Source: Jaminaea rosea | Taxonomy: Eukaryota > Basidiomycota > Exobasidiomycetes > Microstromatales | Assembly (NCBI RefSeq): GCF_003144245.1 | Contig: NW_020289975.1 | Span: forward strand, 1,569,496-1,633,495 | Direction of reading: 5' to 3' | DNA: 64,000 bases | Shown here: positions 12,026 to 21,060 of the stretch, in pieces | How the letters are laid out: every line of letters begins with the position of its first letter | Position numbering within the stretch: the stretch's first letter is position 1 | Translations under genes and position numbers: made by a program | Notes under the pieces: generated by a model | Told to the model about the DNA's origin: nothing | Database searches by the model: none | What the model saw: only the letters and a program-made list of their open reading frames with translations

Positions 12026-15000
12026 ATGCCTCCCAAGCGCTACTTCGAGCAGTCGCAAGACGGAGCAGCGGCAAGCTCAAAGCCTGAAGCGGTAGACGCT
12101 GCCAAGGCTGGACCATCAAAGGCAGCAGCAGCAGCAGCAGACTCTGCACGCAAGTCGACTCTCTTCGTCTCTCGCCTCCCCTTCTCAGCCACAACCACCG
12201 ACCTCCAAACCCTCTTCTCTGATGTAGGCCCTCTGAGACGGGCCTTTGTTGTCACCGATCCAAACACAAAGACTTCAAAGGGCGTCGGCTATGTCACTTT
12301 TGCCGTACCAGAGGACGCAGAGCGTGCCCTCACCGAGCTGCAGGGCAGGAAGCTTGATGGGAAACGCGCAATCGCCATCTCATGGGCAGACGCAAAGCCG
12401 GCCAAGGGAGAGACGTACTCTGCAGAAGACATTGCTGCGCGCAAGAGGCAGAGAGTAGCAGCGCCAGCTTCCGGGCCACCCGCTGCTGCCCGAACGCACG
12501 ATCCGACAGCCAAGGACCCGGACGCGATACGGACTGTCATCCTCTCAGGCCTTGCAACTTGCAAGCCAGCCGCAGACTCAAAGACACTCTACAAGCGTGC
12601 GCGCAAGATCGGAGACGTGGAGAATGTCTTGTACCCTTTTGCCAATGACAGCGACGTAGCTCACGTCGTCTTTCGCACCCCCAACCATGCGGCAGAAGCA
12701 GTCACGAAGCTGCACGCTCACACCTTCAAGGGGGCGCAACTTTCTGCCGTTCTCAAGAAGAGGGCGGATGGGGCTGCAAAGCTCAATGCGAGGATGAGGC
12801 CGGAGACAAAGGAGAGGATGGAGAAGATGCGTCTGGAGGTCGCAGCTAACTCCAAGGGGCAGACAGCAGCGCCACTGCCTCAGTTGGACTCGATTCCTGT
12901 TGCTGGGGTCAAGCATGACAGCAGGCTTATCATCCGCAACCTCCCCTTCGACGTCGATGCTGCGGATCTGCGGGCGGTCTTCCTGCCATTCGGGCCTGTG
13001 TACAAGATCGACGTACCGCAGAAGGTGGCCGCCTCGAGCGACAAGGAGGCAAAGACAGCCCCGCCAGCGCCGATTGAGGTCAAGGATGAGGAGGCGTCCG
13101 ACCAAGAGGAGACGAGCGACGACGACGAGGAAGACAGTGATGACGATGAGGAGGATGAGGAGAATGAGGAAGAAGACGTTGAGAGTAACGAGGAAGAGGG
13201 CGCGGACGCCCCTACGACTGAGATCAAAGAGGAGGAAGACGATGCTGTCAAGCTTCCACCAGCCTCAGCAACCGCGTCCACGCCTGCGCCCATTTCGCGC
13301 AACAAGGGCCGAGGTTTTGCCTTCGTCTGGATGGTATCCCGCGCCGACGCAGCTCGTGCTCTCGAAGGCGTCAATGGCCGAGCGATCCGCCACGGTGAGG
13401 CCGAGAAGGTTGCAGCCAAGATTGCCAAGGGCTCACGAGGCCGCCAAACAGCGCGAGCGAAGCTCAAGGCCGTCAGAGACAGCGCGCAGCCTGAGCGTGT
13501 CGTCGCAGTTGATTGGGCATTGGGAAAGTCAGAGTGGCAGAAAAAGGAGGAGGAAGCGCAGGATGATGATGCTGAGGAGGAGGGCGACGATGACGACGAG
13601 GCCGGCAGCGATGAAGATGACAGCGATGATGACGCCGCCTCAGCGTCAGGCTCAGAAACGGCCAAACCAGCTCTCCCTACTCCTTCGGAAGGTACAACTC
13701 TCTTCGTTCGCAACCTTCCCTTCGAGGCTACCGAGCCAGAGCTTCTCGGCCTCTTCAAGCAGTTCGGTCCAGTTCGGTACGCCCGTATCACCATGGATCG
13801 CAGCACGGATCCTCCTCGTAGCAAGGGGACGGGCTTCGTCTGCTTCTGGAACAGGGACGACGCGGTTGAGGCCCTGCGACGCGCTCGGGAGGTAGAGGAG
13901 GAGGCGGGTACCAACCGCACTACGACCGGAGGAGCGCCTACTGGTGCCAACGCGACAGCGGTGCAGAACCCCTTCAGCATGACCACTTCCGTCCTCACTG
14001 CGGACCCATCTGCACCCCTCACCGCCTCCTTCAACCTGCGCGGGCGGATCCTCAACGTCATCCCCGCTGTGGAACGCGAAAAGGCCGACATGCTTACTGC
14101 TGCGGGAGCGAAGGCTCGCCAGAAGCAGGACAAGCGCAACACCTACCTGATGCGTGAGGGTGTGCCCCTGCCCAATACGGACTTGGCCTCTCAGCTCTCA
14201 TCGAACGACAAGGAGATCGAGCGTCGCCTCGCCTCTTTCACGCAGCGCAAGTCACAGTTGGCAGTCAACCCGTCCCTCTTCATCTCCAAGACCCGCCTTT
14301 CAGTCCGCCAGCTCCCGCTCTTCTGCACCGACCGGATGCTCAAACGACTCGCAATCCACGCAATCAAGACCTTCAAGGCCGAAGCTACCGCGGGCTCTCG
14401 ACCCGACCTGGACGCAGACGAGCTGGCAGACCGTACCTTCTCGCCTGCTTCGAAGCCGCCCAAGAAGGGGGAGCGTTCCACGAGTGTGGTGCAGAGCAAG
14501 ATTGTCAAGGCTCTTGACAGGCCTGACCCTATCACTGGTGCGCCAGGGGGCAGGTCGAAGGGCTTCGGCTTCCTCGAAATGCGTTCCTTCCATGAAGCGC
14601 TGAGGGTTCTGCGCTGGGCGAACGCGAACAAGGACGTGCAGAAGTTGATGGCCGAGTGGCATGTTGAGGAGCTCGAGGACCTCAAAAAGAAGATGGAAAC
14701 CGAGCTGGCCGCTAGTCCCGGTAATGCGGATCTATCCACTCGCCTGAAGCGCGTATCTGGCCGCCTGGACGACTTCAAGCGTGGGGGTGCAAGTGCGGTG
14801 GACAAGGCTGAGCGCGGTGGCTTGCTCTTTGTCGAATTCGCCATCGAAAATGCGACGGTTGTCAAGCAGAGGAGGGATAGGGCTGAGCAGAACAGGAGGA
14901 ATGCGGAGAGGAGGAAGGCCAGAGATGCGGGCGAGGAGGTTAGTGAGGATGAGGAGGTGGAGGAGGGAGAGGAAGAGGAGGAGGAAGACATCGACGACCG

Positions 15001-15199
15001 TGGGAGGGCACCGCGTCGTGCCAACTGGAATCAGTCGACGAAGAAGAAGGGAGGGAGCGACGACATGCAGCTTCGAAGAGCGAGAGAGCAGGCATCGAAT
15101 AAGGTGTCGAGGGCCAAGAATGAGCCTCAGAAGATGGGGCAAGCCGTCGGTGGAGTCATTGGGAGGAAGAGGGCTGAGAGGAAGAAGGGAAGGAAGTGA
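12026..15199 (+). CDS. NOP4: nucleolar RNA-binding protein Nop4 (RBM28 family)
   Basis: Intronless, 1057 residues. Nop4 is a multi-RRM pre-60S assembly factor in the nucleolus. RRM1 lies at about 44-120 (RNP2 LFVSRLPF, RNP1 KGVGYVTF). RRM2 begins at 298 (LIIRNLPF), but its RNP1 half (GRGFAFVW, about 428) is separated from it by an acidic Asp/Glu insert of roughly 75 residues; it is followed by VVAVDWALGKSEW, a signature of the Nop4/RBM28 family. A second acidic stretch precedes RRM3 (about 556, LFVRNLPF ... GTGFVCFW). RRM4 (about 750, RLSVRQLP ... KGFGFLEM) is the degenerate final RRM typical of the family. The C-terminus is Lys/Arg-rich, as expected for nucleolar retention. Yeast Nop4 is 685 residues; the extra length here is the acidic linkers and tail. 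The open frame extends upstream to 11429 through the promoter, but the Met at 12026 is the likely start. Confidence 0.92.
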   Translation: MPPKRYFEQSQDGAAASSKPEAVDAAKAGPSKAAAAAADSARKSTLFVSRLPFSATTTDLQTLFSDVGPLRRAFVVTDPNTKTSKGVGYVTFAVPEDAERALTELQGRKLDGKRAIAISWADAKPAKGETYSAEDIAARKRQRVAAPASGPPAAARTHDPTAKDPDAIRTVILSGLATCKPAADSKTLYKRARKIGDVENVLYPFANDSDVAHVVFRTPNHAAEAVTKLHAHTFKGAQLSAVLKKRADGAAKLNARMRPETKERMEKMRLEVAANSKGQTAAPLPQLDSIPVAGVKHDSRLIIRNLPFDVDAADLRAVFLPFGPVYKIDVPQKVAASSDKEAKTAPPAPIEVKDEEASDQEETSDDDEEDSDDDEEDEENEEEDVESNEEEGADAPTTEIKEEEDDAVKLPPASATASTPAPISRNKGRGFAFVWMVSRADAARALEGVNGRAIRHGEAEKVAAKIAKGSRGRQTARAKLKAVRDSAQPERVVAVDWALGKSEWQKKEEEAQDDDAEEEGDDDDEAGSDEDDSDDDAASASGSETAKPALPTPSEGTTLFVRNLPFEATEPELLGLFKQFGPVRYARITMDRSTDPPRSKGTGFVCFWNRDDAVEALRRAREVEEEAGTNRTTTGGAPTGANATAVQNPFSMTTSVLTADPSAPLTASFNLRGRILNVIPAVEREKADMLTAAGAKARQKQDKRNTYLMREGVPLPNTDLASQLSSNDKEIERRLASFTQRKSQLAVNPSLFISKTRLSVRQLPLFCTDRMLKRLAIHAIKTFKAEATAGSRPDLDADELADRTFSPASKPPKKGERSTSVVQSKIVKALDRPDPITGAPGGRSKGFGFLEMRSFHEALRVLRWANANKDVQKLMAEWHVEELEDLKKKMETELAASPGNADLSTRLKRVSGRLDDFKRGGASAVDKAERGGLLFVEFAIENATVVKQRRDRAEQNRRNAERRKARDAGEEVSEDEEVEEGEEEEEEDIDDRGRAPRRANWNQSTKKKGGSDDMQLRRAREQASNKVSRAKNEPQKMGQAVGGVIGRKRAERKKGRK

Positions 15200-15315
15200 G
15201 GCGTGCACAGAGACAACGATGGTGTCACAATGAACACGAGTAGCCATGTGACTGCTCCTTGCCTTGACTGCATCGCATTGAGATCACCTCACGGCCGCCT
15301 CGATCCGCTCGCGCT

Positions 15316-16453
15316 CTAATCCCTCTCTGCAATTGCCTCCAACACAGCATTGATCTCATCCTCGCTCAACGTCCTGAACCTTGCTTGCTTCTGTGCCTCC
15401 ATGCTGCCATCCTCTCCCTCCATGTTCGCCCGCGCCTTTGGTCCACCCACGATGCCTACCTCAACCTCGCTGGGCTTGAGGTCCTGCGCCAGGATGGTGG
15501 ACAGGGTCTGTAGCGCCAGCTGGAGAGCGTCGTCTGTTGACATGCTGCGCGAGATGGACTCGGCTTGTGCCGCCGCTGCGTCGGGGGAGATGTCGACCAA
15601 GGACGTCGTGGAGGTGGACGTCTCCTTGGGAACCTCAGTGGAGGCACCTGAAGAGGTAGAGGCAGAGGGCGCCTTCTTGAAGTGTTTCTCGAGGTAATTG
15701 ATGGCTTCCGTCTGCTTCTGCCCTGCTGCCGTAGCCCTAAAGCCTACGTAGTAGCCTGCTGGGTCGATCTTGAAGACCTGTGGGCCGCGAGCTGGGTCTG
15801 AGTCGATGCCTACGAGGATCATGCTAATGCCGAGGGGTCGCATGGCGGCTGCGAGGAGAAGGTGATCAGCATTAGCATCCTACTGCGGTGATCGGGAAGC
15901 TCGATGCTCACCTCGCTGAGTGTACACTTGATTGATGTTGGCAATCCTCTTTGCCAAAAGGTCAGGCGTGATAGCATAGCCGTACTTGTACTTGAACTCG
16001 GCCGCCTCTGCCCTAGCCCTCTGCACTTGTGAGCCTGCCAAGCGAGCGCAATAAATGGATCAGTACATCTCTCCCCCATCCCACAGGCCCTCGGGACGCC
16101 ACGCCTACCCACGAGCATCCGCAATCCTGCCAGTCATAATGCACCCAATCTCCTGCGTAATCTTGAAGATATTTGTGACAGTCGAGGGGTCGATGAGCTT
16201 GTCCGGAATCTTGCGCTGGGTGCAAACGACGGCGCAGTCCTTTCCTCGGACGGCTACGCTGGTGAGACCAGCGGACGAGATGGCCTTGAAGGCATATTCG
16301 ACTTGGTAGAGACGTCCGTCCGGTGAGAAGACTGCGCAAGGCGACAAAAGTAAGGCAGGGCGGGAGAGGTCAGCTTATGCTCTGAAACAGGCTCTATCGG
16401 GGTAGCACGCCGTGCTCACCCGTGAGGTATCGGTCGTAGGAGCTCCTCGACAT
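15316..16453 (-). CDS. SCL1: 20S proteasome subunit alpha-1 (PSMA6/Scl1) with an insertion
   Basis: Complement of join 15316..15848, 15912..16034, 16113..16331, 16420..16453; 302 residues. Structural alpha-ring subunit of the 20S proteasome. The N-terminal alpha signature [19 protein letters not shown] is rebuilt across intron 1; KYKYGY and QVYTQRAAMRPLG follow in exons 3 and 4. Introns are 88, 78 and 63 nt. The donor of intron 2 must be GTGGGT: only that choice gives the expected ADARSQVQRAR run. Compared with the usual 245-250 residues, the protein has an extra Ser/Thr/Ala-rich block of about 35-40 residues at 186-225, between the KHFKK helix and the [11 protein letters not shown] helix; it lies in one uninterrupted exon, so it is not a missed intron with obvious signals. 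The helix after the insert resumes normally. Confidence 0.92.
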
Positions 16454-17031
16454 TTTGCTAGCGTCGTTGGCGTGCCTCTTGAAAGATGGAGGTGACGAGG
16501 AACGATTGAGTGAGCCAAGCGACAAGTCGTCGCCGTCGCCGTCGCCGCTCGAGCCAGTCGAGGTCTACGCGGCCCCCCTTGCCACGTGGTTCCAGTCCGC
16601 CATGATCTCCATCACCCTGCTGTTTGTCCTACTCTCTCGCTCCTTTCGCTCCTCACCACAGCTGCCATCACCTCTACGCCCCATCAAAGCCGGCTTTTGA
16701 ACGCAACGGCTTCGTACTATCACGCTTTCACCTCGAATTAATACGGTCACAACCCAAAGTCTGGGAGCGCCAAGGGGAGGCGGACAGTGCTAGCGGTACA
16801 TTTGAGGCTCGATTCATTTAATCTCTTGACCAATACGATCGTGCTTGTTCTTCGTCGTGGTCTCCAAGCTGATTGAGTGTTGTATTTGAGCATACCACGA
16901 CCAGGGGCGGACGAAGCGGCTCTCACGCGGATCGAGGCGGACGGTGCAGTCCGAGATGCACACTCGACAGCTCCTTCCGCATCCTCGCCATCCTCTTCCC
17001 TTCCCCACACATTGTCTCATTGGCCGCAGTG
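16454..17031. promoter_or_regulatory. shared promoter region, proteasome alpha-1 / PrpF fusion
   Basis: 578 bp between divergent start codons. No proteasome-associated control element (Rpn4-type GGTGGCAAA) was seen on either strand by eye. Otherwise featureless. Confidence 0.4.
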
Positions 17032-20000
17032 ATGGGCTTGAATGTCCCACGCTACCACTCCGGGCTGAGAGCCGCCTTCTACCGTGGTGGCACCAGCAGA
17101 GGGCTCATTGTCACGGCGAGCCACTTGGCGGCGTATGATCAGGCGACGCGAGACCGCATCCTCTGCGCAGCAATGGGCTCGCCAGATCCAGACGGCAGGC
17201 AGATCGATGGCCTCGGCGGTGGCGCTTCGTCCCTCTCAAAGATAGCAATCATCAACGCACCAGGGCGAGGCTTCGTCAAGACGGCCGCAGAGGCTGGGAA
17301 TCCGCTGCCAGGCGTAGAGTGGGCAGACGATTTCACACAAGCCCGCGATCGGAGGACAGGGTGGGACGTCGTATATCGCTTTGGTCAGGTGCCCATCAAA
17401 TCTGGCACCACAGTCGACTGGTCGACAACATGCGCCAACCTCGTCGCAGCTGTCGCTCACTCAGCCGTCAGGAGTGGGAATGTCAATGGCAAACGCATCG
17501 ACCAACACTTGCTCCGAGAGGGCCACGCTATCACCGATGAGTTTCGCTTTCCATTGCGAATCCTCTGCGCAAATACGGGGGGCCGCTTTACCGCACATGT
17601 ACCCGTTGCTAGAGCTGGATCGCTGTGGCAGCCAGTGGATGTAGGATCAGCGTCCATTTCCGGCGTACCGGGGACGGCGCCTTCAACCATCGTTGAGACG
17701 CCTCTCGACGGACCTGTTCTGCTACCCACGGGCAACCCAAGAGATGAAGTCACCCTACCTGACGGCTCGACGATTGCCGTCTCTATCGTCAATGCGGGTC
17801 TGCCCATCATCTTCGTCCGCGCCTCAGACTTTGGCGTCGACTTCAACAAGCTCACCTCTCACCCAGCTGACTTAGACAGCGACGGGGCATTGGGCGCGAG
17901 GGTGGAGGAGCTGAGGAAAGCAGCATCGCAGCTCTGTAGCGAGCTCAGGCAGCTCTACTTCCCTGGATCGGCCTCTCCCAAAGTCTGCCTCTTGCATCGC
18001 CGTGCAGCTTATAAGTCCACGGGTGGCACGGACGTCACCGAGGACTCCAACGACATTGTGGCTCGTGCGATCAGCGTAGGGCAATTCCATCGTACAATTC
18101 CAGCGACGGTGCTCAGCGCCTTGGGAGTCGCGTCTGGCTTCAAGGAGACGACAGTATCTGAGATCATCCGCGAGGGGAGCAGCGACACGACCGCTCTAAC
18201 CCCCAAGTGGGCCAAGGAGCTCAACAAGGGCAAGCGCGGGCTCATCCGCTTCCTGCGCGTAGGCCAGCCAGCAGGTGTGTCTTCGACATGCATCCGAGTG
18301 CCCGCCGGGGCTTCGCAGCCAGACGCCATCCTTATGGAGCGCACAGCCAAGCTCATCATGAACGGCGATGTCTCCATCCCAGCGCAATTGATGCGCAACA
18401 AGTTCCAGCCTTTCGTCGAGCTCCTCAAAAGTCGGGGAAAGATGAATGACCCCAAATCAGCGCCGACTGATCTCAACGCTCTGGCGCCCTCTTCGGCTCC
18501 ACGAGTCTATCAAAGCGCAATCCAGGGGCAGATGGGCCCAATTGAGGAGGCAGAGCGCCAGCAGGCCGCCGAGACCGGCGGACGCCAACGAGCCATCGAT
18601 ACTGCGGCCGGCCAGCTGCGGAAGTCTGAGCGCGAGACTCTGAATGGGAGAGATGGGAGGGCTGCACGGGACAGAGAGGAGAAGGCGAGGCCTGTTGCCA
18701 AGGGCGTGCAGAAGAACAAAGAAAAGCAGAAGCACTCTCAGCCCGCGTCCTCGTTGCCCAATCGCGCAGCTCCTGTATCCAGCCACGCTCTCCAGGCCCA
18801 AGCCGACTTGAGCTCCGGCGTGGCTTCGTCGGCGCCTCGCGTCGAAGAGGCAGTACCAGTCCAGGTCGATGACCAGCCCGACAAAGCGGCACCGAGCCAT
18901 GCACTCGAGGCGCAAGCGGACTCGTCCTCAGCCTCAATCTCATCATCCACCCCCAGGGTGGAGCAGGCCGTACCGGTCGACGTCAACGAAGAAGCGGCGC
19001 AGGCCACTCCAAGCCATGCTCTCGAGGCGCAGGTCGATCAGACCTCCGAACCAGACCCGTCGGTGGAGCGCACAGTCCCCGTCGACGTTTCGAGCGAGTC
19101 AGCCGGTGCAGAGAGCAGTCCGCCTTCCTCTAATCAGCGCCCCTCGAGCAGTCGTGGCTACTCCTCGAATGGGCAGCGACGCTCCTACTCTACGTCTGCC
19201 TCCGCCGTCGCCACGACCGCCGGCGCTGCGCCACTCCACCTCTTTCGCTACCTCAGCAGGTCCATCTCCCGCCATTCGGAGCTTCGCAAGCAGACCAAGA
19301 ACAGCCTACGTCGCCTCGTCAAGGACGACTTTGCAGAAGAGGCAAGGAACGCTGGCGGCAGCTGGAAGCGGGTCGATACCGACAAGCTGCAGGAGAGAGG
19401 TGAGCACGCTTGAGGCTGGGAGGGTAAGTCGTGATCTTCCATCCTTGAGAAGCTCGATGGCTGATCATCTTTGCGTCATCGCTTCTCAGTGCGCTCAAGT
19501 CTGCTGCTGCTTCTCTCCGCAGGCAATAAGCCGTCTCCGTCTGTTGGCTCTGAGCAGCCACGGCCCGCTTCCCACCTGGGCGAGTCTCAGCACCTCGCAA
19601 GCTCTCTCCTCAACAATCTCTCCTCCCTAAGCTACCACCACCTCTCGCCTAACACTCATTTTCCCTCCCTCCGCCACCCGAGGCTATATGGTGGCTCCGA
19701 AGGCACGTCTGCTCGCTCTTCACGCGCCAAGCTCGCCTCACCGCCCACGCCGGCCGAGCTAGCCGCCGCTCGCGCTGCTTTTGGAGCAAAAGCGGCCGAA
19801 GAGATGAAGTCTTTCGAAGGGATCGGGGGTAGTCAGCGCGCGCTTCAGCTGCTCAGGACAGTTCCGAGGCCAGTGAGGGGCCCTGTACCTCCTTCGGGAA
19901 TGAGGATAGACAGCGGCGGTGGAGGCGCTGCTGCTGGCGGGATGGATGACTTGCGCGAGTCGGATGTGGTGAGAGAGGCTTGGAATGGGCAGAAGGTCCG

Positions 20001-20412
20001 CTTGCCCCCTGTCGAAGGCGAGAAATCTTCCTCTACGACCTCGCTCGCCGGCGCAAGGGAGCGGCTCGTGGAGCAGATTGAGGCTATCAAGTCACAGATT
20101 GATGTCAAAGATCCTGCGGCCATGGGCGGCGGCAAGGCTCCGCCGCAACTTCGCAAGCTGCGCTCCGACCTAGTGTCGAAGGAGCAAGACCTGAAGCACC
20201 TCTCTGGCCTGATGAAGTCTGCGCGACGAGTAGAGGCGAAGCGAGCGGGGGAGGTGCAGTTCAAGAGGGCTGCAAAGGAGGCCTTGCAAGAAGTCGTGGT
20301 GAGGGCGGCTCTCGATGCGGGTGCTTCGGGCGGGGGGGAGGATGGGGAGTCGCTCCTGTTTGGGACGTCGAGGTGGAGACGGTGGTACGAGGGCAAGTTC
20401 TTGCCGCCTTGA
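17032..20412 (+). CDS. PrpF-family isomerase fused to a long repeat linker and LYR-like C-terminal part
   Basis: Join 17032..19399, 19523..20412; 1085 residues (acceptor at 19490 instead of 19523 gives 1096, same frame). Residues 1 to about 470 are PrpF: RAAFYRGGTSRG near the start, MGSPDPDGRQIDGLGG, then KSGTTVDWSTTCANL and RRAAYKSTGG; PrpF proteins are cis/trans-isomerases of methylaconitate and related dicarboxylates, with the diaminopimelate epimerase fold. After the domain come a charged linker, three imperfect 38-39-residue repeats (from residues 584, 622 and 661), a stretch RRSYSTSAS that looks like a mitochondrial cleavage region, and at 734-770 LHLFRYLSRSISRH...LRRLVKDDF, which resembles an LYR motif. 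The second exon adds a coiled-coil-like segment and ends RRWYEGKFLPP. Usual fungal PrpF proteins stop after about 430 residues, so this is either a true fusion or two genes in one frame; internal Mets at 18442 and 18532 could start the second. PrpF confidence is high, the C-terminal part low. Confidence 0.78.
18781..19110 (+). repeat. three in-frame coding repeats of 114-117 bp
   Basis: Each unit begins with SHALEAQ or SHALQAQ, continues with a Ser-rich spacer and an RVE-AVPV core, and ends in an acidic/Ala segment. Units start at 18781, 18895 and 19012; the third is shorter and more diverged (SVERTVPVDV). They sit in the linker between the PrpF domain and the LYR-like part. Confidence 0.8.
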
Positions 20413-21060
20413 AGGGACAGCAAAAGGAGCATTCGGATCGCAACTTGTAATACCAGCCACGATTTGACTTTTGACTTAGTCCCTATTTTGTCGACATTCG
20501 TGAGACTAACCGGTCCAACGCATCGAACAGTCCGCTCTCCGAGTTCTACGACTCACAACCTTTCATCGCACACTCTACTCCTCGCACACGCAAGCAAAGA
20601 GTGAAGTAGATGATTGAGCAAAGCCGTACGATTGTAATCGTCATGGTCGAGCGAGCGTGTGTGTATGTGAGCTTGGAGCAGCATATGGCAGCTTCAAGAT
20701 AGGGACAGAGTAGTAAGAGGGACATTTGAGCCACAACGAAAGAAGGGTCGAGGAAGAAAAAGGGAGTTGTAAGTGAAGAAGAAAGAAGGGAAAGACAGGG
20801 GGACTTGCTGATGATGTTGGAGCCGTGATGAAGGTGTGCTGATTGAAAGAGGAGAAGTTCGAAAGGTAGTGATGGTATGAAGGCGAAAGAGGATGATGTG
20901 CTGCGGATGGGGTTGAAAGAGCATTGCGTCGGATCGGTCGTCAACGGGAAGATGCTTGTACGGGCTGATGATGCAGAAGGAGCTTGCGTGTGTGCGTGGT
21001 AGTGATGCGGTGGTCTTGAGATGGTCGTCATCGTCGTCGTCGGCTGATTGACGCCCATTG
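20413..21060. other. intergenic, convergent 3' flanks
   Basis: Between the stops of the PrpF fusion and the cyclin. Purine-rich on the plus strand at its centre (AAGAAGAAAGAAGG-type tracts). No gene was recognised. Confidence 0.5.
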
